A DNA stretch of 64,000 nucleotides from an uncultured Anaeromusa sp. (lineage in GTDB: Bacteria > Bacillota > Negativicutes > Anaeromusales > Anaeromusaceae): NCBI RefSeq assembly GCF_963668665.1, contig NZ_OY764902.1, positions 372,001 through 436,000 of the forward strand. Direction: 5' to 3'. The notes below the pieces were generated by a model, which saw only the letters and a list, made by a program, of their open reading frames with translations, was not told the origin of the DNA and did no database searches. Below are positions 1-9,292 of the stretch, piece by piece. Position 1 is the first letter of the stretch. Every line of letters begins with the position of its first letter. The position numbers and the translations under genes are program-made.

Positions 1-2
1 AT

Positions 3-92
3 CCAACTATTATGGCAGAACGTGCAAAAAGCGTTATAGCAGCAAGCACGGCTTGTGATAAAGAAAATATTATAGAAAAATTGAAGGAGTAG
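3..92 (+). CDS. C-terminal end of an unidentified protein (partial)
   Basis: The open frame enters from the left edge and stops at TAG 90-92. The 29 visible residues begin PTIMAERAKSVIAAS and end in a charged IIEKLKE helix. This is too little to name a family. The stop lies 5 bases before the next start, and its last codons contain that gene's AAGGAG ribosome site, so it is probably co-transcribed with the Mrp gene. Confidence 0.6.
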   Translation, partial: PTIMAERAKSVIAASTACDKENIIEKLKE

Positions 93-97
93 GAACT

Positions 98-877
98 ATG
101 AGTGAAATGACGAAGATCGAGAAAAATCTTGCAGGCATTAAACGCCGCTGGCTGGTTATGAGCGGTAAAGGAGGCGTGGGTAAAAGCACGGTAACCGCGC
201 AGTTAGCAGTCCGTCTGGCGGCTAAAGGCTGGAAAGTGGGCGTGTTGGACGCGGACTTGCACGGACCGAGCCAAAGCGGCATTTTTGGCATGCGGGGGCA
301 ACAGCATACAGCTGTAGGGGATAGAATTCAGCCCTTTACTCATGGACCGAACGTCAAAGTGGTTACAATGCAGGGATTGCTCAATACACCTGACGAAGCA
401 TTGATTTGGCGCGGGCCTTTGAAGATTGGCCTGATACAGCAGCTTCTTGGCGATACCGATTGGGGAAACCTGGATGTGCTCTTAATGGACAGCCCTCCTG
501 GCACCGGTGATGAGCCTTTAACCTTGGTTCAAGATGTGCCGCAATGTGAAGGAATCGTAGTGACAACCCCGCAAGAGGTTTCATTGGCGGATGTGCGAAA
601 ATCGCTGAATTTTGCGGCGGCTGTTAAGCTGCCTTTGCGAGGGTTGATTGAAAATATGAGTGGATTTATTTGCCCTGATTGCGGGCATTGCCATTATCCT
701 TTTGGTCAAGGGGGCGGAGAGAACTTGGCGGCGGAGAGAAATATTTCCTTTTTAGGCGCCTTGCCTTTAGATCCTTTGGTTATGCTGGGAGGCGATCAAG
801 GTCTTCCGGATCAGGCCGGTTCTCCAGCTTGTGAAGAAGCATGGGAGCAAGTTATTGCTAAATTGATGCAAGAGTAA
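98..877 (+). CDS. mrp: Mrp/NBP35-family P-loop ATPase (Fe-S cluster carrier type)
   Basis: This 259-residue cytoplasmic ATPase belongs to the Mrp/NBP35/ApbC group, whose members carry and hand over Fe-S clusters. The deviant Walker A GKGGVGKST is at residues 23-31, the Walker-like segment LLMDSPPGTGDEP is near residue 130, and a CPDCGHC cysteine pair lies near residue 190, where the family binds a bridging cluster. AAGGAG sits 8 bases before the ATG. The gene is followed 28 bases later by a cysteine-rich DUF1847 gene. The family call is firm. The exact client protein cannot be told from the sequence. Confidence 0.93.
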   Translation: MSEMTKIEKNLAGIKRRWLVMSGKGGVGKSTVTAQLAVRLAAKGWKVGVLDADLHGPSQSGIFGMRGQQHTAVGDRIQPFTHGPNVKVVTMQGLLNTPDEALIWRGPLKIGLIQQLLGDTDWGNLDVLLMDSPPGTGDEPLTLVQDVPQCEGIVVTTPQEVSLADVRKSLNFAAAVKLPLRGLIENMSGFICPDCGHCHYPFGQGGGENLAAERNISFLGALPLDPLVMLGGDQGLPDQAGSPACEEAWEQVIAKLMQE

Positions 878-905
878 AGACCTTTTGAAAGAAGTGTGAA
901 GGTTT

Positions 906-1499
906 ATGAAATGTGCGCAATGCGGACATAAAAATTGCTATAAAATCGGACAAAACTGTTTAGGCTGGTCCGTAGAGGACGTGAAAGAACAGTACCACGG
1001 AAGAGATTTGGAAATGATGCAGGCTGCAGCCTGCACGGAAGGCCGCTATTATCTGAAGCTGACCCGTCTGGAAGAAAGTGTAGAATTTGCCAAGCTTTTA
1101 GGAACCAAGAAAATTGGGTTGGCTTTTTGCATCGGTTTAGCTGAAGAAGCTAAGTTGATCGAAGCGTATTTTGCCAAGTTTTTTGAAGTTCATTCGGTTT
1201 GCTGCAAGGTTTGCGCTATTGAAAAAAATAAACTGGACTTAGAGCCGATAAAAGCCGGTACTAAAGAGGTTATGTGTAATCCTAAAGTGCAGGCTGCGGT
1301 ATTGAATAAAGAAGCGACAGAATTGAACTTTACCGTGGGCCTTTGCGTAGGGCATGATATGCTGTTTACTTCTGCGTCTGCAGCGCCTGTATCATGCTTA
1401 GCGGCTAAGGATCGCGTTATGGCCCATAATCCCTTGGGCGCTATTTATTCAAGGTATTGGCGCAGGAAGCTGGGCATACTGCCGGAGGGGCAGGTATAA
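906..1499 (+). CDS. DUF1847 cysteine-rich putative metal-binding protein
   Basis: The 197-residue protein opens with MKCAQCGHKNC and has further cysteines through the chain (ACTEG, FCIG, CCKVC, MCNPK, LCVGH, SCLAA). This pattern matches the DUF1847 family, which is annotated as metal-binding but has no established reaction. It has no signal peptide or membrane segment, so it is probably cytoplasmic. It lies directly behind the Mrp ATPase in the same orientation and shares its downstream terminator, which fits a role around Fe-S or metal handling. That role is inferred from position only. Confidence 0.75.
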   Translation: MKCAQCGHKNCYKIGQNCLGWSVEDVKEQYHGRDLEMMQAAACTEGRYYLKLTRLEESVEFAKLLGTKKIGLAFCIGLAEEAKLIEAYFAKFFEVHSVCCKVCAIEKNKLDLEPIKAGTKEVMCNPKVQAAVLNKEATELNFTVGLCVGHDMLFTSASAAPVSCLAAKDRVMAHNPLGAIYSRYWRRKLGILPEGQV

Positions 1500-1532
1500 A
1501 TGCCGTTATAAGCATTTGTTTTTTTACAAAGG

Positions 1533-1588
1533 AATCCGCGAAGGATTATGAACTCCGAAGAGTTTAGCCTTCGTGGATTTTTCTTTTT
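1533..1588 (+). terminator. Rho-independent terminator after the Mrp/DUF1847 genes
   Basis: AATCCGCGAAGG at 1533-1544 pairs with CCTTCGTGGATT at 1568-1579 (one G-U pair) and is followed by a T-rich run. It closes the first operon. Confidence 0.8.
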
Positions 1589-1790
1589 GAGATGTTTGCC
1601 AACATAAGTATATAGAAATGTTTGATAAATATGGCAGAGTTTCATACACTGCATCTTTAATACAGAGAATATCTGAAGTTAGAGTAAGCTTGTTTTTAAT
1701 TGACAAATCAGAAGAAAGAAAATATGATTAAAATTGAATATGAGCATACGAAGTAGCTAATACACGTAGTTTTGCATAGGATTTAATCTT
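1589..1790. other. AT-rich intergenic stretch, no gene seen
   Basis: About 200 bases between the terminator and the amidohydrolase ribosome site. A TTGACA lies near 1700, but I see no convincing -10 partner, no RNA element and no ORF with a ribosome site. The short minus-strand ORFs here lack ribosome sites and cross the terminator. Confidence 0.5.
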
Positions 1791-1806
1791 AGAAAGGATG
1801 CTTAAT

Positions 1807-3396
1807 ATGCTTTTAGAGGAAAAATTACCCCAAAAGTATGTGTTGCTTCATGGAAATTTTATTACCATGGATGATAGCAATCCCAAAGCGCAGGCAATTG
1901 CGGTAAATAGAGGCCGAATAGTTCGCGTTGGCTCTTCAACGGATATGGATTTTTTTCTCGAACAAGGATGGGCGTACTGTGATTTAGGAGGAAAAACAGT
2001 TGTTCCGGGCTTTATAGACTGTCATAGTCATTTGGACCTTACTGGAATTATGCATACTGGGTATCAGGTTTCTCATGTTTCGACAATGAAGGAACTAATA
2101 ACAATGATTCAAACTATAGCGGCTACCGCGCCGGAAGGAGAGAGTATCCTCTTTTTTGGCTTAGACGAAACGAAACTCAAAGAAAGACGAGTTCCAACTA
2201 GAGACGATTTAGATCAAGGGTCAACGAAGCATCCGATTGTTTTATTGCATTATACTTGGCATCAAACATTTATTAATTCAAGAGCCATTGAGCTATTTCA
2301 AATTACTTCTGAGAAACAAGGTGCTATTACTTATGATGGAGTTTTGACAGGGATTTTAGAAGATCCTTTGGCATTTGAGATCAATAGTGCGGTTATTCGA
2401 CAAATTCCAGAAGAGAGAATTAAAAAAGGAATTATTCAAGTGGTGAATGAGGCATTGCAACATGGTATTACAACGATTCATACCATGCAAGGAGCAATGG
2501 GCCTAGATCAGTTAACCGAAATGATGGTTCGCTTGCAAGAGAAATTGCCTGTTCACTTGTTGTTTTGGGAGCAATCTGATGACGTTGAAAGTGCCATAAA
2601 GAATAAGTTGCTACGAATTGGCGGCTGTGGTTCTATGCAAGCAGACGGGGAGGTTGGCAGTAATACTGCAGCTATATTTGAAGGTAATCCAGAGCGGTTA
2701 GTGCACAGAGGCTTATTAAATTATTCTCAGGAACATTGGGACCGCCTGATTTTTGAAGCGCATAAGAACCATCTTCAATTTGCAGCTCACGCTGAGGGAG
2801 AAGCCGGAATTGAAGCGGTGTTAAGTGCGATGGAACGGGCACAAAAAGTATATAAACGACCGAACAGTCGGCATCGAATTGAGCATATGGAATTACCCAC
2901 ACTAACACAAATGAAGCGCATGGCAAAGCTTGATGTTCTGGCTTCTATGCAGCCTGCTTTTGCTAATATTGCGCAAGAAGAATTTGAGAAACTTACTGAA
3001 CAGTATGGTGAAAGGCGTATGCGTTTTTTTAATCCGATGCGAAGCGTTCGGGATCTTGGTGTTAAACTAGTGGGCGGGTCCGATAGTCCGGTGACACCCT
3101 ATGATCCGTTATGGGGAATGCATTGTGCCTTAAACCATCCTGTAAAGGAAGAGCGGCTGTCTGTGCAGGAAGTTTTGAGGATGTTTACAATTTGTGCGGC
3201 CTATAGTGGATTTGAAGAAAATGAAAAAGGCACTATTGAAGAAAAGAAGCTAGCCGATGTAGTGGTTTTATCCAAGGATCCATTTCGCGTTGATCCCGAA
3301 CAATTTTGGCAGTCTGTTAAAGTCAGTGCTGTTTTAGTAAAAGAAAAAATGTATCGTGTAAATAGCTCTAAAAACATATATTTACAAAACCAATAA
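1807..3396 (+). CDS. Amidohydrolase family 3 protein (YtcJ-like)
   Basis: This is a metal-dependent hydrolase of the amidohydrolase superfamily, 529 residues from the ATG at 1807. That start is preferred over the ATG at 1798 because AGAAAGG ends at 1797, which gives a 9-base spacing only for 1807. The N-terminal beta sandwich leads into VVPGFIDCHSHLD with the metal-binding HxH. Later come AAHAEGE and RHRIEHMEL (further His ligands) and GGSDSP (the catalytic Asp). A C-terminal segment returns to the sandwich (ADVVVLSKDPF). YtcJ relatives hydrolyse amide bonds, but the substrate is unknown. The gene is visibly more AT-rich than its neighbours and stands next to a broken gene end at 3433-3537, so acquisition by transfer is plausible. 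Confidence 0.88.
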   Translation: MLLEEKLPQKYVLLHGNFITMDDSNPKAQAIAVNRGRIVRVGSSTDMDFFLEQGWAYCDLGGKTVVPGFIDCHSHLDLTGIMHTGYQVSHVSTMKELITMIQTIAATAPEGESILFFGLDETKLKERRVPTRDDLDQGSTKHPIVLLHYTWHQTFINSRAIELFQITSEKQGAITYDGVLTGILEDPLAFEINSAVIRQIPEERIKKGIIQVVNEALQHGITTIHTMQGAMGLDQLTEMMVRLQEKLPVHLLFWEQSDDVESAIKNKLLRIGGCGSMQADGEVGSNTAAIFEGNPERLVHRGLLNYSQEHWDRLIFEAHKNHLQFAAHAEGEAGIEAVLSAMERAQKVYKRPNSRHRIEHMELPTLTQMKRMAKLDVLASMQPAFANIAQEEFEKLTEQYGERRMRFFNPMRSVRDLGVKLVGGSDSPVTPYDPLWGMHCALNHPVKEERLSVQEVLRMFTICAAYSGFEENEKGTIEEKKLADVVVLSKDPFRVDPEQFWQSVKVSAVLVKEKMYRVNSSKNIYLQNQ

Positions 3397-3432
3397 AAAT
3401 AAATATAATAATATTTGAAAACAAGAATATAA

Positions 3433-3537
3433 TATCGAGTGTTGTTTCCAGAGATATTAGAAGTGCTTGGTTCGGCGGAAAAAACGCTTAGAGAGCAAAT
3501 TCAGCATCGTCAGAGGCTATTGACATTGCTGAAGTAA
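3433..3537 (+). pseudogene. C-terminal remnant, probably of an ArsR-type regulator
   Basis: An open stretch of 34 codons (YRVLFPEILEVLGSAEK..., ending LLTLLK) runs to TAA at 3535-3537. It is closed on the left by an in-frame TAA at 3430 and has no ribosome site or good start. It ends 25 bases before a permease gene. Permease/small-thioredoxin pairs of this kind are commonly preceded by an arsR gene, and the amphipathic helices would suit the tail of such a regulator. I read it as the surviving 3' end of a deleted or interrupted gene. The ArsR identity is inferred from context. Confidence 0.4.
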
Positions 3538-3562
3538 TTTAAGGAAATTTGAGGTGGTATTT

Positions 3563-4726
3563 ATGTCGGAAAAACAAAAGTTGCTATTATTAGTAGGGGC
3601 GTTTTTATTTGCCTATTGGCTGCCAATGGATCATCCCCGTGTGCAAGGGGCCGTAGTAGAAGGATTTGCCATGTTAGGCGACTATGCTAGAGAACACGTG
3701 CTTTTGTGTTTAGTGCCAGCTCTCTTTATTGCTGGAGCGGTGTCCGTCTTTGTGCGCCAGGATGCGGTTATGCGTTATTTGGGGGCGGGCGCGCCGAAAC
3801 CGATGGCCTATGGAGTCGCGTCGGTGTCCGGGGCGATTTTGGCGGTCTGCTCTTGCACGGTACTGCCTTTATTTGCGGGCATTTTTAAACGCGGGGCTGG
3901 CCTTGGGCCTGCTGTTGCTTTCTTGTATTCCGGCCCGGGGATTAACATTTTGGCGATTTCCATGACAGCTCGAGTATTAGGCCCTGATTTGGGTGTAGCC
4001 AGGGCGGTTGGCGCTATCTCATTTTCCTTGATTGCTGGACTTTTGATGGCGATGATTTTTCGCAGTTCAGAAGAAAAACGGCAGGAAGTATTTGCCGATG
4101 CGGAAGTGGGAGAGTTGCCGCGGCAGCTGTGGCAGGAAATCGTCTATTTTGGGGCGATGATTGGCTTTTTGATTTTTGCCAACTGGGCAAAGCCCATGGG
4201 CGATATGGGCTTTGCGATGTCCGTGTATCAAGTTAAGTGGTGGTTGTCTGGCGGTTTCTTGGCGCTTACCTTGTATACTTCGTTTGCCTGGTTTTCCACG
4301 GAAGAACGGAAAGATTGGCTGGAAAGCACCTGGACCTTCACTAAGCAAATTATTCCCCTTCTGTTGGGAGGCGTGTTGCTAGCTGGATTTTTACTGGGGC
4401 GTCCCGGCCTTGACGCAGGGATTATTCCAGATCATTATGTGGCGGATCTTGTTGGCGGCAATAGTCTGGGAGCGAATTTCTTCGCGGCAATTTCCGGCGC
4501 GTTTATGTATTTTGCTACGCTGACGGAAGTGCCAATTCTGCAAGGCTTGCTTGGTTCAGGCATGGGCAAGGGGCCTGCGCTATCCCTTCTTTTGGCCGGA
4601 CCGGCCCTTAGCTTGCCATCTATGATCGTGTTGCGCCAGATTATGGGTACGAAAATGATGGTGACCTATGTGAGTATAGTAGTTGCTCTTTCGACAATTG
4701 TCGGGTATGTGTTTGGCATGATGTAA
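3563..4726 (+). CDS. DUF318/YraQ-ArsP-type permease, putative metal(loid) efflux
   Basis: This is a polytopic membrane protein of about 387 residues from the ATG at 3563, chosen because GAGGTG at 3551-3556 gives proper spacing. The upstream in-frame GTG at 3554 lies inside that site. Many hydrophobic helices are visible. The CSCTVLPLF segment near residue 95 and the related segment in the second half (near LTEVPIL) are typical of the two-repeat permease family that includes YraQ, ArsP and the SO_0444-type Cu/Zn exporters. It is followed by a small CxxC thioredoxin-like gene, a usual partner. Export of a thiol-binding metal or organoarsenical is the likely role. The ion itself is unknown. Confidence 0.85.
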   Translation: MSEKQKLLLLVGAFLFAYWLPMDHPRVQGAVVEGFAMLGDYAREHVLLCLVPALFIAGAVSVFVRQDAVMRYLGAGAPKPMAYGVASVSGAILAVCSCTVLPLFAGIFKRGAGLGPAVAFLYSGPGINILAISMTARVLGPDLGVARAVGAISFSLIAGLLMAMIFRSSEEKRQEVFADAEVGELPRQLWQEIVYFGAMIGFLIFANWAKPMGDMGFAMSVYQVKWWLSGGFLALTLYTSFAWFSTEERKDWLESTWTFTKQIIPLLLGGVLLAGFLLGRPGLDAGIIPDHYVADLVGGNSLGANFFAAISGAFMYFATLTEVPILQGLLGSGMGKGPALSLLLAGPALSLPSMIVLRQIMGTKMMVTYVSIVVALSTIVGYVFGMM

Positions 4727-4764
4727 ATCATGAAACAAATAAAATATCTGGGAGGAATTCAATT

Positions 4765-5001
4765 ATGAAGAAAATTGCTATTTTGGGTCCTGGGTGTGCA
4801 AATTGTAAGAAGCTTGAAGCGAATACGCGAGAAGCGTTGGCTTCTCTTGGTATGGAAGCGGAAGTGGTAAAAATCACGGATATGAATGAAATTGCGGAAT
4901 TTGGCTTGGTGAGGACCCCTGCCATTGCGGTAGACGGTCAATTAGTATCTAACGGTAAAGTATTGGAAGCGGATAAAATAGCGGCGTTGCTGCAAAAATA
5001 A
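4765..5001 (+). CDS. Small thioredoxin-like protein (redox-active disulfide protein 2)
   Basis: A 78-residue thioredoxin-fold protein with an active-site-like GPGCANCKK at residues 7-15 (CxxC) and a cis-Pro region RTPAIAVDG. It matches the short redox-active disulfide protein 2 family that travels with DUF318 permeases. It probably delivers or reduces the metal(loid) cargo in the cytoplasm, which is inference. GGGAGG precedes the ATG. It is co-transcribed with the permease 38 bases upstream and ends just before a terminator. Confidence 0.88.
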   Translation: MKKIAILGPGCANCKKLEANTREALASLGMEAEVVKITDMNEIAEFGLVRTPAIAVDGQLVSNGKVLEADKIAALLQK

Positions 5002-5012
5002 GAAACAAGTCG

Positions 5013-5052
5013 AAAGCGGCAAGCTGTCAGAATTGACCTTGTCGCTTTTTTT
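5013..5052 (+). terminator. Rho-independent terminator after the permease/thioredoxin pair
   Basis: AAGCGGCAAG at 5014-5023 pairs with CTTGTCGCTT near 5038-5047 and runs into a seven-base T tract. It separates this pair from the ATPase operon. Confidence 0.85.
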
Positions 5053-5116
5053 ATTACCAATAAAAGCAACTTACTAATTATAAAAGAGGAATGGATGTAG
5101 CATTCTAGAAAATTAG

Positions 5117-6544
<1,428 letters not shown>

Positions 6545-6568
6545 AGGAGAATTCGGGGAGGGACGAAG

Positions 6569-6958
6569 ATGTTTCTTAACATTGTTCTACCGCATCAAAT
6601 TCTTTTGTCTCAAAAGGATGTGCGAAGGATTGTGGTAGAGAGTCGGCATGGTTCGTTTGGCTTATTGCCACTACGCCTGGATTGTGCAATGCCTTTGTCG
6701 TCGGGGATTCTTGTATTTGAAATTGAACAGGGAGAGCAGTATGTAGCCATAGGTCCAGGCGTATTGACCAAAGTGGGTGACCACGTATCGGTTGCGGTGA
6801 GTCATGCGATGCATAGTTATGACTTAAAGACGGTAAAGCAGATGGCTTATGTGCAATTCCTAAAAGAAGAAGAACTGCAAAAAGAGGTTCGTACTGCCTT
6901 GGCAAAACTCGAGATGGCATTTGCAAGGAATTTTTTGGAGTTAAAACGATATGGCTAA
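6569..6958 (+). CDS. atpC: N-type ATPase epsilon subunit
   Basis: The 129-residue central-stalk epsilon subunit. The N-terminal beta sandwich is recognisable (the VVESRHGSFGLLPLRLD segment corresponds to the family's GxxGxLPxH region) and is followed by a short helical tail. GGGGAGGG stands before the ATG. It follows atpD by 24 bases and overlaps the start of atpQ by 8 bases. Position immediately after beta at the front of the operon is the N-ATPase arrangement. Confidence 0.88.
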   Translation: MFLNIVLPHQILLSQKDVRRIVVESRHGSFGLLPLRLDCAMPLSSGILVFEIEQGEQYVAIGPGVLTKVGDHVSVAVSHAMHSYDLKTVKQMAYVQFLKEEELQKEVRTALAKLEMAFARNFLELKRYG

Positions 6959-7277
6959 GCATACAGGAGAACAAGGAAATAGCAATAAAAAGTGGCAGCT
7001 TTCTGTAGGGAAAAAAGCAGAGCGAAAGGCGCGGTCTAAGTGTGAAAAACGCTTGGTTTGGTTTGGGTTTGGCATGTTTGGGCTAGTAGGGTGGTCGGTG
7101 GCGCTTCCGGCTCTTGGCGGCGTGGCCTTAGGTTTATGGCTTGACGAACAATATCCGCGACAGTATTCATGGACATTGACATTATTGTTGGCAGGTCTGG
7201 TTGTTGGCTGTATAAATGTTTGGTATTGGCTGGGAAAAGAGCGGTGCAAAATTAATAATACAAAGGATGAGGCTTGA
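6951..7277 (+). CDS. atpQ: AtpQ (AtpI-like) N-ATPase assembly membrane protein
   Basis: A 108-residue protein with a highly charged N-terminal tail (about 45 residues, many Lys/Arg) and then two transmembrane helices (WSVALPALGGVALGLWL and TLLLAGLVVGCINVWYWL). This is the AtpI-type layout, called AtpQ in N-ATPase operons. AtpI-like proteins help assemble the c ring. It overlaps atpC by 8 bases and touches atpR. The name rests on position and topology more than on sequence motifs. Confidence 0.8.
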   Translation: MAKHTGEQGNSNKKWQLSVGKKAERKARSKCEKRLVWFGFGMFGLVGWSVALPALGGVALGLWLDEQYPRQYSWTLTLLLAGLVVGCINVWYWLGKERCKINNTKDEA

Positions 7278-7278
7278 G

Positions 7279-7545
7279 ATGGAGCCATTCGCGATTGCTT
7301 TTGCAGGAGGTCTGGCAGCTGGTGGAATTTTTTTTGGTGGGTTATGGTGGACCGTTCGAAGGGTTGTATTTGTAAAGTACCCAGTTAGGGTTTTGCTGGG
7401 GAGCTTTATTTTGCGAACAGTCGTTTTTCTAGGGCTCGGAGTTTATTTGTGTGGGGACGATATTTTTCGTATAGGAATATTTGCAGCAGGAGCGCTGTTA
7501 GTTCGAACCATTCTTTTACGCCGCTTTGGCGGTTCCAAGAGATGA
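7279..7545 (+). CDS. atpR: AtpR, N-ATPase-specific membrane protein
   Basis: An 88-residue protein with three hydrophobic helices, from the ATG at 7279. AAGGATGAGG ends 6 bases upstream; the longer frame from 7216 lies inside atpQ. AtpR is found only in N-ATPase operons, between atpQ and atpB, and has been proposed to interact with the c ring through conserved charged residues. Here Arg residues flank and enter the helices (WWTVRRVVF, FILRTVVF, LVRTILLRR). Its presence is the clearest marker that this is an N-ATPase and not a plain F-ATPase. Confidence 0.88.
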   Translation: MEPFAIAFAGGLAAGGIFFGGLWWTVRRVVFVKYPVRVLLGSFILRTVVFLGLGVYLCGDDIFRIGIFAAGALLVRTILLRRFGGSKR

Positions 7546-7566
7546 AAGGCGGAGGGAGGGGAGAAT

Positions 7567-8238
7567 ATGAGTCTTACGCCGGACGCGTTGGTCTTTTGGC
7601 AATATGGTTTTGTAAAATTGAACCTGACTATCGTGATGACCTGGGTAACGATGACCGTTTTGGTTTTTACCTCTTGGGTAATAACGCGCCAAACGGCTTT
7701 GCAAAAAACACCGTCACGGTGGCAAGGCGCGTTAGAAGCAATTGTACTATTTGTGCGTGAGCAAATTCGAGAAATGGGTATTTTGAAAGCGGAGCGGTAT
7801 TTGGCCTTTCTCACGACGTTGTTTTTGTTCAATCTCGCGTCGGCTCTTGGGGGCCTAATTCCTGGTTATGAATCCCCTACATCGTCCTTATCGACAACCT
7901 CTGCCTTGGCTTTACTTGTGTTTTTTGCCGTTCCTATTTTTGGGATTTATGAAAAAGGGATTTGGCGGTATCTAAAACAATATAGTCAGCCTAATGTGCT
8001 GCTGCTGCCCTTTAACTTGATTACAGAAGTATCAAGAACCGTGGCGTTGGCAGTTCGGCTATTCGGCAACATGGCAAGCGGCGCTATGCTGGTGGCGATG
8101 CTGTTAGCTCTTGCTCCGCTCTTATTTCCAGTGATCTTGCAAGTGCTGGGTCTTTTGACGGGAGTGGTTCAAGCATATATATTTTCTATGCTGGCATTGG
8201 TCTACATTGCGGCAGCCGTGAGTAGTCAAGAAAAATAA
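7567..8238 (+). CDS. atpB: N-type ATPase subunit a
   Basis: The 223-residue membrane stator subunit that forms the ion half-channels. The essential arginine lies in the conserved segment ALAVRLFGNMASG (near residue 160), followed by a long hydrophobic hairpin. It has five or six membrane helices. GGAGGGGAG precedes the ATG. It follows atpR by 21 bases and is followed 13 bases later by atpE. Confidence 0.95.
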   Translation: MSLTPDALVFWQYGFVKLNLTIVMTWVTMTVLVFTSWVITRQTALQKTPSRWQGALEAIVLFVREQIREMGILKAERYLAFLTTLFLFNLASALGGLIPGYESPTSSLSTTSALALLVFFAVPIFGIYEKGIWRYLKQYSQPNVLLLPFNLITEVSRTVALAVRLFGNMASGAMLVAMLLALAPLLFPVILQVLGLLTGVVQAYIFSMLALVYIAAAVSSQEK

Positions 8239-8251
8239 GGGGGCGGTATGA

Positions 8252-8530
8252 GTGGATAGTGTTGTTTGGATTGCTGTTATATCTATTGTGGTGGCAGGAT
8301 TGACTACTGCTATTGGTAGTATTGGACCTGCTTTGGGGGAAGCCAAGGCGCTTTCAACCGCCCTGGCGTCCATTGCGCAGCAACCGGATGAAGCGGGAAC
8401 TATTACGCGAACCCTGTTTGTGGGGCTGGCGATGGTGGAGTCGACGGCGATTTACTGCTTTGTTATTTCCTTGATTCTTATTTTTGCGAACCCTTTTTGG
8501 AACTATGTCATAGCAAATGTTGGAGGCTAA
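8252..8530 (+). CDS. atpE: N-type ATPase c subunit with Na+-type ligand set
   Basis: A 92-residue two-helix rotor subunit. The start is GTG at 8252 behind GGGGGCGG, because the ATG at 8248 runs into TAG after three codons. The outer helix carries V62-E63-S64-T65 and Y68, matching the E-S-T...Y ligand pattern of Na+-binding c rings. The first helix has Glu30 where Na+-F-ATPases such as Ilyobacter have Gln, giving two carboxylates per site. That double-Glu site is seen in N-ATPases. One characterised N-ATPase ring (Burkholderia) was reported to be proton-coupled, so the coupling ion cannot be fixed from sequence. Confidence 0.93.
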   Translation: MDSVVWIAVISIVVAGLTTAIGSIGPALGEAKALSTALASIAQQPDEAGTITRTLFVGLAMVESTAIYCFVISLILIFANPFWNYVIANVGG

Positions 8531-8533
8531 GCT

Positions 8534-9292
8534 ATGTTAATCGACGAGTTTACCATAGGGGCGCAGCTGGTCAATTTTTTGCTTCTGATGTGGCTATTGC
8601 AACGTTTTTTGTACAAGCCGTTGCTGGCTGCGATTGAGCAGCGGGAAAGATCCCTAGCCGACAATTTGCGCCAAGCTGAATTAGCCAAAGAAGAGGCGGA
8701 GACAGAAAAAAACGTATTTCAAATGAGAACGCAAGAACTGTTACAACGGCGGAGCGAACAGTTGCAATTTGCTAAAGAGGAAGCGGAGCGGGAGTACCAG
8801 CGCTTACTAAAGATGGCGAGGGAGCATGCGGACAAACAACAACAGCAATGGGGACAAGCGTTGAAGGCGGAGGAAGAAGTGTTTTACGAACGTCTCCAAG
8901 AAGCGGTGCAACGGGAAATGTTGGTACTGGTGAAAAAAATCTTGGCTGATTTAGCGGAAGTCAATCTGGAGGAGCAGATAGTGAACGTATTTCTCAGGCG
9001 GCTGCAAGAAAGTGAAGCTGGAAAGAAATTTCTGCAGACCGAAACGTGGGGACCTATTGTTGTAAGGAGCGCTTTTTCTCTAACCGAGGCGACTCGTATA
9101 AAAATAAAAGAGGTAATTCAAAAATCGGGAAAAACAGAAGAGAGTTTTGTATTTGAAATCCAAGAAGAACTTCTTTGCGGCATAGAAGTTGTCAACGGTG
9201 AGGCCAAGGTCTCGTGGTCGATGGCATCTTACTTAGATGCGATGCAGCAACAAGCCAAAAGCTTTTTCGGAAAGGAAGCGTATGAGGTATGA
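8534..9292 (+). CDS. atpF: N-type ATPase subunit b with delta-like C-terminal domain
   Basis: At 252 residues this is much longer than the usual b subunit (about 160). An N-terminal membrane helix ([17 protein letters not shown]) is followed by a long charged coiled coil to about residue 130. The last 100 residues end in [20 protein letters not shown], which resembles the C-terminal beta hairpin of the delta subunit (GG-V-I-G-D-DGS pattern). The operon has no atpH, so this region probably does the job of delta in tying the stalk to the head. It overlaps atpA by 4 bases (ATGA). Confidence 0.9.
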   Translation: MLIDEFTIGAQLVNFLLLMWLLQRFLYKPLLAAIEQRERSLADNLRQAELAKEEAETEKNVFQMRTQELLQRRSEQLQFAKEEAEREYQRLLKMAREHADKQQQQWGQALKAEEEVFYERLQEAVQREMLVLVKKILADLAEVNLEEQIVNVFLRRLQESEAGKKFLQTETWGPIVVRSAFSLTEATRIKIKEVIQKSGKTEESFVFEIQEELLCGIEVVNGEAKVSWSMASYLDAMQQQAKSFFGKEAYEV

